NCBI RefSeq assembly: GCF_002917105.1
Contig: NZ_PQFZ01000004.1
Span: 372,001-436,000 of the forward strand
Origin: Allobosea psychrotolerans
Lineage (GTDB): Bacteria; Pseudomonadota; Alphaproteobacteria; Rhizobiales; Beijerinckiaceae
Direction of reading: 5' to 3'
DNA length: 64,000 nucleotides
Shown: in pieces, positions 1-8,486 of the stretch
Layout: the number at the start of each line of letters is the position of its first letter
Numbering within the stretch: the stretch's first letter is position 1
Program-made: the position numbers and the translations under genes
Notes under the pieces: model-generated
The model's database searches: none
Seen by the model: only the letters and a program-made list of their open reading frames with translations
What the model was told of the DNA's origin: nothing

Positions 1-17
1 GCGTGGCGTCGGCAAGA

Positions 18-66
18 ACTTGGTGACGATGAGAACTTGGTGACGACAATGACTTGGTGACGACAA
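18..66. repeat. Three tandem copies of a 17-bp unit
   Basis: The core ACTTGGTGACGA occurs at 18, 35 and 52, so the period is exactly 17 bp. Flanking bases (GACAA or GATGA) are partly conserved. The array lies just outside the 3' end of the cytochrome gene and its terminator. No ORF runs through it. It may continue from, or belong to, the gene left of the window. Confidence 0.7.
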
Positions 67-67
67 G

Positions 68-93
68 CAAAAGCCGGGCGCGACGGCCCGGCT
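68..93 (-). terminator. Intrinsic terminator of the cytochrome c gene
   Basis: AGCCGGGC (72-79) pairs perfectly with GCCCGGCT (86-93) around a 6-nt loop. Read on the minus strand, the hairpin is followed by a TTTT run. It lies 36 bp past the stop codon of the minus-strand cytochrome gene. Confidence 0.75.
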
Positions 94-128
94 CGATATC
101 GTCCCCGATGCGTCTGGTTTACGCAGGA

Positions 129-665
129 TTACTTCGGCAGCGCCTTGGGCGAATCCGACAGCGTGTCGAGATAGGCGATCACGTCGGCGCGCGTATCGGG
201 CTTGCTCAGGCCGGCGAAGGCCATGATCGTGCCGGGCATATAGGCCTTGGGGTTCTTCAGGAAGCCGTCGAGCTGCTCGGCCTCCCATTTCTCACCGGCC
301 CGGCCCTTCATCGCGGCCGAGTAGCCGAAGCCTTCGACAGAACCCTTGGGGCGGGCATAGACGTCGTAGAGATGCGGGCCGACCTTGTTGGGGCCGCCCT
401 TGTCGAAGCTGTGGCAGGCCTTGCAGGCGCCGACGGCCTTCTCGCCCTTGGCCGGATCGGCCTTGGCGAGACGCACCGTGATCGGCTCGTCGGCTGCGGG
501 TGCAGCCGCCCCACCCGCCGCGGCGGGTTCCTCGCTCGGCAGGTCGAAACCGGGCACCGCCGGCTTGTGAGGCGTAAAGACGATCCCGGAGATCATGCTG
601 AGTCCCATCACCACGAGCAAAGTGGAGAGAACCGCTCCGGCGATCTTGTTGGTTTCGATATCCAT
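129..665 (-). CDS. cycM: Membrane-anchored c-type cytochrome (CycM-like)
   Basis: A 178-residue class I cytochrome c, probably carrying electrons to a terminal oxidase at the periplasmic face. Residues 8-30 form one hydrophobic segment that would act as an uncleaved anchor. An Ala/Pro-rich linker follows (about 40-62), then the haem domain with the CKACH motif at 81-85. The likely axial Met is Met148 in PGTIMAF. An upstream in-frame ATG would add 18 residues, but MDIETNK directly before the hydrophobic segment is the usual start in this family. The gene is divergent from kdsB, an arrangement common in Hyphomicrobiales. Family assignment is firm; the CycM name rests on context. Confidence 0.88.
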   Translation of the reverse strand: MDIETNKIAGAVLSTLLVVMGLSMISGIVFTPHKPAVPGFDLPSEEPAAAGGAAAPAADEPITVRLAKADPAKGEKAVGACKACHSFDKGGPNKVGPHLYDVYARPKGSVEGFGYSAAMKGRAGEKWEAEQLDGFLKNPKAYMPGTIMAFAGLSKPDTRADVIAYLDTLSDSPKALPK

Positions 666-863
666 CGTATCCGAACCCTCGGCCCACCGACGCAGGTAGC
701 GCGGGAAGCAAGACAGCACTTTGGCCGGGGCCTGGAAGCGCCGACACCCGAGCGTTGCTTAACCGCTTTGCGCGCTGCAATGCAACTCGTATAAGCACCC
801 TCCGCTTTGAGACCTTTTGACGCTTCCCGCCGTACCCCCTGCGGCCCAGCCGAGCCTGCCCCG

Positions 864-1607
864 ATGTCCGACCCGCTGATCCTGATTCCCGCCCGCATGA
901 CCGCGACGCGTCTGCCGGGCAAGCCGCTGGCCGATATCCATGGCGAGGCGATGATCGTGCATGTCTGGCGCCGCGCCATGGAGGCCGGCATCGGCCCTGT
1001 CGCCGTCGCGACCGACGAGGCCCGCATCGTCGACGTGATCGAGAAGGCCGGTGGCCGCGCCGTGCTCACCCGCGCCGATCATCCCTCGGGCTCGGACCGG
1101 ATCAAGGAGGCGGCCGACATCCTCGATCCCCAGGGGCGGCACGATGTCATCGTGAACGTTCAGGGCGACCTGCCCACCATCGATCCGCGCGTGATCGCAG
1201 CCTCGGTCGGGCCGCTCTCGGATTCGGCTGTGGATATCGTGACGCTCGCCGCGATCATCACGCGCGAGGACGAGAAGACCGAGCCCAGCGTCGTCAAGGC
1301 GATCGGCAGCGAGATCGCGCCCGGGCGCATGCGCGCACTCTACTTTACCCGCGTCACCGCGCCGGGCGGGGAAGGGCCGCTCTATCATCACATCGGCCTC
1401 TACACCTATCGCCGCAAAGCGCTCGACCGCTTCGTCTCGCTGCCGCCCTCGCCGCTTGAGAGGCGCGAGCGGCTGGAGCAATTGCGCGCCATCGAGGACG
1501 GCATGCGCATCGACATCATCGTCGTTGACGACGTGCCGCTCGGCGTCGATACCCCCCATGATCTGGACCGCGCCCGCGCGATCCTGTCAGCCCGCGCCGG
1601 AGCCTAG
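864..1607 (+). CDS. kdsB: 3-deoxy-manno-octulosonate cytidylyltransferase
   Basis: KdsB makes CMP-Kdo from CTP and Kdo in the cytoplasm, the activation step before Kdo enters lipid A. The 247-residue product has the N-terminal nucleotide-binding signature [18 protein letters not shown]. It also has [11 protein letters not shown] near residue 73 and VNVQGDLP near 98, all hallmarks of the family, and its length is normal. The start at 864 is preferred over an in-frame ATG 57 bp upstream because the family begins a few residues before LIPAR. pheA follows after only 6 bp, so the two are probably co-transcribed. Confidence 0.95.
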   Translation: MSDPLILIPARMTATRLPGKPLADIHGEAMIVHVWRRAMEAGIGPVAVATDEARIVDVIEKAGGRAVLTRADHPSGSDRIKEAADILDPQGRHDVIVNVQGDLPTIDPRVIAASVGPLSDSAVDIVTLAAIITREDEKTEPSVVKAIGSEIAPGRMRALYFTRVTAPGGEGPLYHHIGLYTYRRKALDRFVSLPPSPLERRERLEQLRAIEDGMRIDIIVVDDVPLGVDTPHDLDRARAILSARAGA

Positions 1608-1613
1608 AGTTTC

Positions 1614-2468
1614 ATGCCTCTCATCGTGTCCTATCAGGGCGAACCCGGCGCCTTCTCGTCGCAGGCGGCCCTGCAGGTCTTCCCCGATTGCGAATTGCTG
1701 CCTTGTGCGACCTTCGAGGACGCGCTGGCGGCAGTCAGCGACGGCACGGCGCGCTACGGCATGATCCCGATCGATAATTCGATCGCCGGCCGCGTCGCCG
1801 ACATCCACCATCTGCTGCCGCGTTCGGGGCTGCACATCATTGGCGAGCACTTCCTGCCGATCCGCTTCCATCTGATGGCGCTGAAAGGCGCGACGCTGGC
1901 CACGTTGAAGACGGTGCAGAGCCACATTCACGCGCTCGGCCAGTGCCGAAAGATGATCCGCAAGCTCGGCCTCAAGGCCGAGGTCGCGGCCGATACGGCG
2001 GGGTCCGCCCGGCAGGTCGCCGAGGCCGGCGACCTGACCCGTGCCGCGATCTCGCCGCGCATCGCCGCCGAGGTCTATGGCCTCGAGATCCTGATGGAGG
2101 ATATCGAGGACGAGAAGCACAACACCACACGCTTCGTGATCCTGTCGAAATATCCGGAATTCGCCCGCCAGGGCCCGGCGAAGACGGTGACGACCCTGGT
2201 CTTCCGCGTCCGCAACATCCCGGCCGCGCTCTACAAGGCGCTCGGCGGTTTCGCGACGAACGGCATCAACATGACCAAGCTCGAAAGCTACATGGTCGAT
2301 GGGCATTTCTCCGCGACGATGTTCTACCTCGACGTCGAGGGCCATCCGGACGATCCGCATCTGAAGCGGGCGTTGCAGGAGCTGGAGTATTTCTCGAAGG
2401 AGATGAAGATCCTCGGCGTCTACCCGGCGCACGCCTTCCGGGAGAGTTTCACGGAGGCGGGCGAGTAA
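1614..2468 (+). CDS. pheA: Prephenate dehydratase
   Basis: Converts prephenate to phenylpyruvate for phenylalanine synthesis. The 284-residue protein is the stand-alone form without a chorismate mutase domain. The periplasmic-binding-like catalytic domain covers about 1-180, with the substrate signature YQGEPGAFS at the N-terminus and the catalytic TRF triplet in HNTTRFVIL. A C-terminal ACT domain (about 195-275), carrying GGFATNGINMTKLESYM, implies feedback by phenylalanine. It follows kdsB by 6 bp. The chorismate mutase it depends on is encoded at 53957 in this same window. Confidence 0.96.
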   Translation: MPLIVSYQGEPGAFSSQAALQVFPDCELLPCATFEDALAAVSDGTARYGMIPIDNSIAGRVADIHHLLPRSGLHIIGEHFLPIRFHLMALKGATLATLKTVQSHIHALGQCRKMIRKLGLKAEVAADTAGSARQVAEAGDLTRAAISPRIAAEVYGLEILMEDIEDEKHNTTRFVILSKYPEFARQGPAKTVTTLVFRVRNIPAALYKALGGFATNGINMTKLESYMVDGHFSATMFYLDVEGHPDDPHLKRALQELEYFSKEMKILGVYPAHAFRESFTEAGE

Positions 2469-2478
2469 AAAGGCGAAC

Positions 2479-2534
2479 GGCGAATAGCGAGTGGCGAATA
2501 GGGCGCAGGGCGCATTTGCCACTCGCTACTCGCC
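2479..2534. terminator. Inverted repeat between convergent pheA and nudC, possible two-way terminator
   Basis: GGCGAATAGCGAGTGGC (2479-2495) pairs with GCCACTCGCTACTCGCC (2518-2534) with one mismatch and a 22-nt loop. The right arm runs into the last codons of nudC. The left part is made of near-repeats of GGCGAATAG and GCGAGTGGC, so this may be a dispersed repeat that now serves as a terminator. No clean T-run is visible. Confidence 0.5.
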
Positions 2535-3491
2535 ATTCACCTCTTCCCCCTCCACGGCCCAGGCCCTGAGGATCGTGTTGGCAATCGCCAGATGCTGGGG
2601 GCTGGTGAAGCCTTCGGGGTGATTGCCCTCCAGCATCTGCAGAGCCTCGGCCCGCGAGAACCAGCGCCCGGCCTCCAGCTCCATGCCGTCGAGCACGATG
2701 TCGTCGTTGAGGGCCTCGACCAGGCAGCCGATCATCAGCGAACCGGGAAATGGCCAGGGCTGCGAGGCGATGTAGCGCACCGTGCCGGTGCGCAGGCCCG
2801 CCTCCTCCCAGGTCTCGCGGCGCACCGCATCCTCGAAGGTCTCGCCCGGCTCGATAAATCCGGCGATGCAGGAATACATGCCGGGCGCGAAGCGGGCCTG
2901 CCGGGCCAGCAGGCATTTGTCGCCGCGCGTGGCGAGCATGATCACGACCGGGTCGGTGCGCGGGAAATGCTGCGCGCCGCAGGCCGTGCAATGCCGCTTC
3001 CAGCCGGCCGAGTCGAGTTCGCTTGGGCCGCCGCATTGCGCGCAGAAGCGGTGGCGCGCATGCCAGTCGAGCAGCGCCTTGCCCTCGCCGAGCGGGCCGA
3101 GTTCATGGGCGGGCACGAGCCGTTTCAGCGCGACCGAGCGCAGATCGGTCAGCAGCACTTCAGGCCGTTCGCGCAGGGGGTCGGCCAGCGCCTTGTCGAT
3201 CAACCGTGCGAAGCGCGGCGCGCCGTCAGGGTCGAGCCCGAGAAAGGCCTCTTCCAGCCCGGCGCCGAGCAATTCGGTCTCGCCATGGCTGAACCAGACC
3301 GATAGCGCCTCGCCCTCGAGCCGCTTCAGCACCGGCATCTCGCCCGCGAGCACGGTCAGCCGTGTATCGGAGCGATGGCGCAGTGCTGCGATCGCATCCG
3401 GCTTGTCGCGCAGATCGGCCCGGCGATCGAGATGGCTGGTGGCGAAGCCGGTCTGGGCCGAGCGTTCGCGGCGGTTGGAAGCATCGTTCAT
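2526..3491 (-). CDS. nudC: NAD+ diphosphatase / RNA deNADding Nudix hydrolase
   Basis: Hydrolyses NAD(H) to NMN(H) and AMP; family members also remove NAD caps from RNA. The 321-residue protein has the full NudC layout: an N-terminal domain to about 145, a zinc ribbon (CAQC at 150-153 and CTAC near 168-171), and a Nudix box from GFIEPGETFEDA through REtWEEAGL near 206-228. The NudC-specific SQPWPFP motif follows. All catalytic glutamates are present. A GGAAG ribosome-binding site precedes the ATG. It lies 64 bp downstream of mmsB on the same strand and is convergent with pheA. Confidence 0.95.
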   Translation of the reverse strand: MNDASNRRERSAQTGFATSHLDRRADLRDKPDAIAALRHRSDTRLTVLAGEMPVLKRLEGEALSVWFSHGETELLGAGLEEAFLGLDPDGAPRFARLIDKALADPLRERPEVLLTDLRSVALKRLVPAHELGPLGEGKALLDWHARHRFCAQCGGPSELDSAGWKRHCTACGAQHFPRTDPVVIMLATRGDKCLLARQARFAPGMYSCIAGFIEPGETFEDAVRRETWEEAGLRTGTVRYIASQPWPFPGSLMIGCLVEALNDDIVLDGMELEAGRWFSRAEALQMLEGNHPEGFTSPQHLAIANTILRAWAVEGEEVNGE

Positions 3492-3555
3492 GGCTTCCGT
3501 CCTAGCTGCTCGTCACGGGGCCGCGCAAGCACGCTTCACGAAAAGCAAGCGCGCT

Positions 3556-4443
3556 TCACGAAAGGTTGCGCCCTCGCAGAAGGTGGATGATGGCGGAGAA
3601 ATCGGCGCCGCCTTCGCCCCAGGCATTATGGATGCCGTAGAGCTGTGCGGCGGCGGCCCCGAGCGGCGTCGAGGCGCCGGCTGCCTGTGCGGCTTCCTGC
3701 GAGAGTTTCAGGTCCTTGAGCATCAGGGCCGAGGCGAAGCCGGGCTTGTATTCGTTGTTGGCAGGCGAGGTCGGCACCGGGCCAGGCACGGGACAATAGG
3801 TCGTCAGTGACCAGCATTGGCCCGAGGAGGTCGAGGCGACGTCGAACAGCGCCTGATGCGAGAGCCCGAGCTTCTCGGCCAGCACGAAGGCCTCGGAGAC
3901 GCCGATCATCGAGATGCCCAGGATCATGTTGTTGCAGATCTTGGCGGCCTGTCCGTTGCCGGCGTCGCCGCAATGCACGATGCGCCGGCCCATTGCCTTG
4001 AGAATGGGTTCCCCCAGCGCGAAGGCGTTGTCCGCGCCGCCGACCATGAAGGTCAGCGTCGCGCCCTTGGCCCCGCCGACGCCGCCGGAGACCGGTGCGT
4101 CGAGCGAGAGGCAGCCGTGCTCGGCCGCCAGCGCATGCGCCCTGCGGGCGCTCTCGACATCGATGGTCGAGGAATCGATCAGCAGCGCGCCCGGCTTCAC
4201 CGAGGGCAGGATGTCGGCCCAGACGGAGAGCACATGCTTGCCGGCCGGCAGCATGGTGACGACGATGTCGGCTTCAGCGACCGCCTCCTTGGCCGAGCCG
4301 GCGATCCCGACGCCGAGCGCGGCGGCGGCGTCCTTGGAGCTCTGGGCCAGATCGAAGGCGCTGACCATTTGCCCCGCCTTGACGAGATTGCCGGCCATGG
4401 GGCCGCCCATATTGCCGAGGCCGATGAAGGCGATTCTGGTCAT
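3556..4443 (-). CDS. mmsB: 3-hydroxyisobutyrate dehydrogenase
   Basis: Oxidises 3-hydroxyisobutyrate to methylmalonate semialdehyde with NAD+ in valine degradation. The 295-residue protein opens with the Rossmann motif FIGLGNMGGPMAGNL. It carries the family substrate-binding signature DAPVSGGVGGAKGATLTFMV near residue 115 and the catalytic lysine region GNGQAAKICNNM near 165. AAAGGG lies 8 bp before the ATG. The product is the substrate of MmsA encoded at 6865-8361, so mmsB belongs functionally with the genes on the far side of higBA. Confidence 0.95.
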   Translation of the reverse strand: MTRIAFIGLGNMGGPMAGNLVKAGQMVSAFDLAQSSKDAAAALGVGIAGSAKEAVAEADIVVTMLPAGKHVLSVWADILPSVKPGALLIDSSTIDVESARRAHALAAEHGCLSLDAPVSGGVGGAKGATLTFMVGGADNAFALGEPILKAMGRRIVHCGDAGNGQAAKICNNMILGISMIGVSEAFVLAEKLGLSHQALFDVASTSSGQCWSLTTYCPVPGPVPTSPANNEYKPGFASALMLKDLKLSQEAAQAAGASTPLGAAAAQLYGIHNAWGEGGADFSAIIHLLRGRNLS

Positions 4444-4464
4444 GGTCGTACCCTTTCATTCCTC

Positions 4465-4497
4465 TTGACGGAATACTCAGTGCGGAATATTTTTCCG
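4465..4497 (+). promoter_or_regulatory. higBA promoter with overlapping palindromic operator candidate
   Basis: TTGACG (4465-4470) and TATTTT (4488-4493) are spaced by exactly 17 bp, a good housekeeping promoter on the plus strand. CGGAA-N5-TTCCG (4483-4497) is a palindrome covering the -10 box. CGGAATA also occurs as a direct repeat at 4470 and 4484. This layout suits autorepression by HigA or the HigBA complex. Confidence 0.55.
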
Positions 4498-4502
4498 AGG
4501 CT

Positions 4503-4781
4503 TTGATCCGATCGTTTGCTCACAAGGAAGCCGGACTCCTGTTTCACGACAGGCCTGTCCGGCGTTTCGCCGCGATCGAGCGCGCGGTCCGGCGTAAGCT
4601 GTTGCTGCTGCATGTCGCTGCCAGGCTTGATGACCTGCGCGTGCCGCCGGCAAACCGGCTGGAGGCGTTGCGGGGCGATCGGGCAGGACAGCACTCGATC
4701 CGCGTCAACGATCAATGGCGAATCTGCTTCATCTGGAAGGAGGGCGAGGCGCATGACGTCGAAATCGTCGACTATCACTGA
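4503..4781 (+). CDS. higB: HigB-type RelE-superfamily toxin
   Basis: A 92-residue predicted ribosome-dependent mRNA interferase. The family core is clear: LDDLRVPPANRLEALRGD, GQHSIRVNDQWRICF and the C-terminal VEIVDYH. The start is a TTG codon (MIRSFAHKEA); this gives the expected HigB length and N-terminus. With the predicted promoter, transcription would begin only a few bases before the TTG, so the message may be nearly leaderless; the only GAGG is 2 nt upstream. The toxin gene comes first and overlaps higA by 29 bp, as in HigBA loci. Confidence 0.9.
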   Translation: MIRSFAHKEAGLLFHDRPVRRFAAIERAVRRKLLLLHVAARLDDLRVPPANRLEALRGDRAGQHSIRVNDQWRICFIWKEGEAHDVEIVDYH

Positions 4782-5121
4782 ACCCTTGGCGACCCTGTCG
4801 CCCCCGCTGCTCTCGACGGGGAAGGAGGAGATCTTGCTCGCGCCGATCCCGCCCGGCGAGGTTCTGCTCGAAGAGTTCATGAGGCCGCTCGGTGTCAGCC
4901 AGAACCGGCTCGCGCGCGATATCGACGCGCCGGTCAGCCGCATCGCCGGCATCGTCAAGGGCGAGCGGGCGATCACGGCCGACACCGCGCTGCGGCTAGC
5001 GCAGTTTTTTGGCACGTCGCCGGAGATGTGGATGGCACTGCAGAGCGACTATGATTTGCGGGTCGCGCGGCAGGCGTCCGGCCGCATGATCGAGAAGCGC
5101 GTGAGGCCGTTAGCTGCATAG
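4753..5121 (+). CDS. higA: HigA-type antitoxin, XRE/HTH family
   Basis: A 122-residue partner of HigB that should neutralise the toxin and repress the operon. It has the HigA signature PIPPGEVLLEEFMRPLGVSQ, then the helix-turn-helix (NRLARDIDAPVSRIAGIVKG) and the tail TALRLAQFFGTSPEMWM. The ATG at 4753 lies inside higB, giving a 29-bp overlap and likely translational coupling; the N-terminus is about 25 residues longer than most HigA proteins. The stop codon lies 2 bp from the stop of the convergent acyl-CoA dehydrogenase gene. Confidence 0.9.
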   Translation: MTSKSSTITEPLATLSPPLLSTGKEEILLAPIPPGEVLLEEFMRPLGVSQNRLARDIDAPVSRIAGIVKGERAITADTALRLAQFFGTSPEMWMALQSDYDLRVARQASGRMIEKRVRPLAA

Positions 5122-5123
5122 GC

Positions 5124-6311
5124 TCAATTCCCCTTCGCGCGTCCAACCAGCCCGCGCGCGACGATCATCCGCATCACCTCGTTGGTGCCTTCGAGGATCT
5201 GGTGGACCCTGAGGTCGCGCACGATCTTCTCGATGCCGTAATCGGCGAGATAGCCATAGCCGCCATGGATCTGCAGCGCCTGGTTGGCGACCTCGAAGCC
5301 GGTGTCGGTGGCGACCCGCTTGGCCATGGCGCAGAGTTTCGTCGCATCGGGCGCCTTGGCGTCGAGCGAGGCGGCCGCTCGCCAGAGGAAGCTCCGCGCC
5401 GCTTCCAGCTCGGTCGCCATGTCGGCAAGCTTGAACTGCAGCGCCTGGAAATCGGCGATGCGCGAACCGAAGGCCTTGCGCTCCTGCGCGTAAGCCAGAG
5501 CCTTGTCGAGCGCTCCCTGAGCCCCGCCGATCGAGCAGGCGCCGATATTGAGCCGCCCGCCATCGAGCCCGGCCATGGCGATCTTGAAGCCGATGCCTTC
5601 CGGCCCGATCCGATTGGCGACGGGAATGCGGCAATTCTCGAAGATCACGGCCCGAGTCGGCTGCGCGTTCCAGCCCATCTTCTTCTCGTTGGCCCCGAAG
5701 GAGAGGCCCGGCGTGCCCTTCTCGACGATCACGGTCGAGATGCCCGAGGGGCCGGCTTCGCCGGTACGCACCATCACGACATAGATGTCGGAGACGCCGG
5801 CGCCCGAGATGAACTGCTTCTGCCCGTCGAGGACGTAGGTATCGCCATCGCGAACCGCCCTGGTCTTCAGGGCTGCCGCGTCCGAACCGGCGCCAGGCTC
5901 GGTCAGGCAGTAGCTCGCCAGATGCTCCATGGTGCACAGCTTTGGCAGGAAGCTCTTGCGCTGGTCGTCGGAGCCGTAGCGGTCGATCATCCAGGCGCAC
6001 ATATTGTGGATCGAGATGAAGGCCGCGACCGTCGGGCAGCCCGTCGAGAGCGCCTCGAAGATCAGCGCAGCATCCAGCCGCGAGAGGCCGGAGCCGCCGA
6101 CATCCTCGTTGATGTAGATGCCGCCCATGCCGAGCGCGGCGGCGGCGCGCATTTCCGCGACCGGGAAATGCTTCTCCTCGTCCCAGCGCATGGCGTTGGG
6201 GGCCAGCGTGTCGGTGGCGAAGCCAAGCGCCATCTCCTGGATGGCGATCTGGTCTTCAGTGAGCGAGAACGGCGTCAAGGCTGGCGCTCCTGGCGGCTGG
6301 GCGGTTTCCAT
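5124..6311 (-). CDS. Isobutyryl-CoA dehydrogenase (acyl-CoA dehydrogenase family)
   Basis: A 395-residue FAD enzyme, predicted to oxidise isobutyryl-CoA to methacrylyl-CoA in valine degradation. Typical landmarks are [16 protein letters not shown] (FAD/substrate loop), [15 protein letters not shown] and the C-terminal [17 protein letters not shown]. The glutamate of EGTNE is in the usual catalytic-base position. Substrate is inferred from the position between mmsA and mmsB and from resemblance to ACAD8-type enzymes. The start overlaps the preceding 189-codon gene by 37 bp. No enoyl-CoA hydratase or 3-hydroxyisobutyryl-CoA hydrolase gene lies alongside. Confidence 0.88.
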   Translation of the reverse strand: METAQPPGAPALTPFSLTEDQIAIQEMALGFATDTLAPNAMRWDEEKHFPVAEMRAAAALGMGGIYINEDVGGSGLSRLDAALIFEALSTGCPTVAAFISIHNMCAWMIDRYGSDDQRKSFLPKLCTMEHLASYCLTEPGAGSDAAALKTRAVRDGDTYVLDGQKQFISGAGVSDIYVVMVRTGEAGPSGISTVIVEKGTPGLSFGANEKKMGWNAQPTRAVIFENCRIPVANRIGPEGIGFKIAMAGLDGGRLNIGACSIGGAQGALDKALAYAQERKAFGSRIADFQALQFKLADMATELEAARSFLWRAAASLDAKAPDATKLCAMAKRVATDTGFEVANQALQIHGGYGYLADYGIEKIVRDLRVHQILEGTNEVMRMIVARGLVGRAKGN

Positions 6312-6844
6312 GGCGCTTCGCCGAGTTGCAGGCTCCTGCCTTCGGGAAGCGCGCCTTCATATTGCGCCGCGCGCCTCCTGTGTGGAGAGCGCGGCGAGGC
6401 CAGGGAGACGAAATCCCTGATGTCGGGGCTGTCGCCGGGGCGGCCGACGAAGACCCGCGGGCCGCCCTCGATGACGACGACATCGCCATAGGCGAGCAGG
6501 CCGTCGCTGAGGAAGGTTTCGAGCGTGGCCGGTGGCCGTTTCGCCACGGCGCTGCGCGTTGCCAGCAGGCGGGCGGTCTCGATCATCTCCGCCCGTTCGC
6601 GCTGTGCCCGCATTTGCGCGAGCACTGCGCGCCGGCGCGACATCTCGACGGCGTCCTGCCAGAGCTTGCGGCAGGCGTTGGTCTCGGGCTCGCTCAGCGG
6701 TGCCTGGGCGATCCTGTCCGGGGTGCAGCGGCTCGCATCGGAGGCGACGATCGCCGGACCATCAAAGTCCGGCTGTGCCATGGCATCAGGCGCGCAGCAC
6801 AGGAAGACGAGCATCATCGTCTGAACCTGTGGCAATCGCGTCAT
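6275..6844 (-). CDS. Hypothetical secreted protein in the mms operon
   Basis: A 189-residue product of unknown function. The first 24 residues look like a signal peptide (hydrophobic MMLVFLCC, cleavage likely after AMA). The mature part is charged, with an Arg/Glu-rich, probably helical stretch near 60-100 and a proline/arginine-rich C-terminus. Two Cys flank a short segment (RC39 and AC57 by eye), which could form a disulphide in the periplasm. GGAGG lies 5 bp before the ATG. It starts 20 bp after mmsA and its end overlaps the acyl-CoA dehydrogenase start, so it is probably translated as part of that operon. Confidence 0.7.
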   Translation of the reverse strand: MTRLPQVQTMMLVFLCCAPDAMAQPDFDGPAIVASDASRCTPDRIAQAPLSEPETNACRKLWQDAVEMSRRRAVLAQMRAQRERAEMIETARLLATRSAVAKRPPATLETFLSDGLLAYGDVVVIEGGPRVFVGRPGDSPDIRDFVSLASPRSPHRRRAAQYEGALPEGRSLQLGEAPWKPPSRQERQP

Positions 6845-6864
6845 CGCCGCCTCCGCGCGTCCGC

Positions 6865-8361
6865 TCAGCTCATCGTCGGAATGACGAAGCTCGCCCCGTC
6901 CTTGATACCGCTGGGCCAGCGCGCCGTCACGGTCTTGGTCTTGGTGTAGAACCGGATCGAGTCCGGGCCGTGCTGGTTGAGATCGCCGAAGGAGGAGCGC
7001 TTCCAGCCGCCGAAGGTGTAATAGGCCAGCGGTACCGGGATCGGCACGTTGATGCCGACCATGCCGACCTGGACCTTGGAGGCGAAGTCGCGCGCCGCAT
7101 CGCCGTCGCGGGTGAAGATCGCGGTGCCGTTGCCGTATTCGTGGTCGTTGGTCAGCTTCAGCGCCTCGTCATAGGTCTCTGCGCGCAGCACGGAGAGGAC
7201 CGGCCCGAAGATCTCCTCCTTGTAGATGCGCATGTCCTTGGTGACGTTGTCGAACAGGCAGCCGCCGACATAGAAGCCGTTCTCGTAGCCCTGCATCTTG
7301 AAGGCGCGCCCGTCGACGACGAGGCTGGCGCCCTCTTCGATGCCGACATCGACGTAAGCCTTGATCTTTTCCATCGCCGCCTTGGTGACGACCGGGCCGT
7401 AATCGGCGGCGGTGTCGGTCGAGGGGCCGATCTTGAGGCTTTCCACGCGCGGAATGAGGCGCTTCACCAACTCGTCCGCGGTGGCCTTGCCGACGGGAAC
7501 CGCGACCGAGATCGCCATGCAGCGCTCGCCGGCCGAGCCGTAGCCGGCGCCGATCAGCGCATCGACGGCCTGGTCCATGTCGGCGTCGGGCATGATGACC
7601 ATGTGGTTCTTGGCGCCGCCGAAGCACTGCACCCGCTTACCGGCCGCGCAGCCGCGGGCATAGATGTATTCCGCGATCGGGGTCGAGCCGACGAAGCCGA
7701 CCGCCTTGATGTCGGGGTCGTCGAGAATCGCGTCGACCGCGACCTTGTCGCCATTGACGACGTTGAGGATGCCGGGAGGTCCGCCCGCCTCGATGAAGAG
7801 TTCGGCGAGCCGCATCGGCACGCCGGGGTCGCGCTCGGAGGGCTTCAGGATGAAGGCGTTGCCGCAGGCGATCGCGGGGCCGAGCTTCCAGAGCGGGATC
7901 ATCGCCGGGAAGTTGAATGGCGTGATGCCGGCGCAGACGCCGAGCGCCTGGCGCAGCGAATAGATGTCGATGCCGGGGCCGGCGCCGTCGGTGAACTCGC
8001 CCTTCATCAGGTTGGGCACGCCGAGCGAGAACTCCACCACCTCGACGCCGCGCTGGATGTCGCCCTTGGCGTCGGGAATGGTCTTGCCGTGCTCGCGGGC
8101 GAGCAATTCGGCGAGCTCGTCATTGTTCTGCGCGATCAGGTCGAGAAACTTCATCAGCACGCGGGCGCGGCGCTGCGGGTTGACCGCAGCCCATTTCGGC
8201 TGGGCGGCGGCTGCGTTCTCGACGGCTGCGCGCAATTCGGCGGCCGAGGCCAGCGCGACCTGGCCGATGACGCTTCCGTCCATGGGCTGATAGATGTCGG
8301 CAGTGCGGCCCGAAGTGCCCGCGACATGCTTGCCGCCGATGAAATGCCCAACCTGACGCAT
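6865..8361 (-). CDS. mmsA: Methylmalonate-semialdehyde dehydrogenase (CoA-acylating)
   Basis: Converts methylmalonate semialdehyde with CoA and NAD+ to propionyl-CoA plus CO2, the last step unique to valine degradation; it also acts on malonate semialdehyde from myo-inositol. The 498-residue ALDH has the MmsA signatures GITPFNFPAMIPLW, FGGAKNHMVIMPDAD and the catalytic cysteine in GSAGERCMAI near residue 285. GGGAGGG lies just before the ATG. It is the first gene of the minus-strand block and is divergent from a LysR gene that may control it. Confidence 0.96.
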   Translation of the reverse strand: MRQVGHFIGGKHVAGTSGRTADIYQPMDGSVIGQVALASAAELRAAVENAAAAQPKWAAVNPQRRARVLMKFLDLIAQNNDELAELLAREHGKTIPDAKGDIQRGVEVVEFSLGVPNLMKGEFTDGAGPGIDIYSLRQALGVCAGITPFNFPAMIPLWKLGPAIACGNAFILKPSERDPGVPMRLAELFIEAGGPPGILNVVNGDKVAVDAILDDPDIKAVGFVGSTPIAEYIYARGCAAGKRVQCFGGAKNHMVIMPDADMDQAVDALIGAGYGSAGERCMAISVAVPVGKATADELVKRLIPRVESLKIGPSTDTAADYGPVVTKAAMEKIKAYVDVGIEEGASLVVDGRAFKMQGYENGFYVGGCLFDNVTKDMRIYKEEIFGPVLSVLRAETYDEALKLTNDHEYGNGTAIFTRDGDAARDFASKVQVGMVGINVPIPVPLAYYTFGGWKRSSFGDLNQHGPDSIRFYTKTKTVTARWPSGIKDGASFVIPTMS

Positions 8362-8486
8362 CGCGCCCTCCCTACGAATGGTGATGTCCTGAGACCGGTG
8401 TCACCCCTACCATTCTCGTTTGCGCACGGCTATAGCGACGATGGATAGGATGCCGTGCGGAAAAGCGAATATCGGGGAGAGCGCCT

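Noticed and set aside
18..66. CRISPR-like direct repeats at the left edge
   Set aside because: The unit is 17 bp with no distinct spacers, and no cas genes are present.
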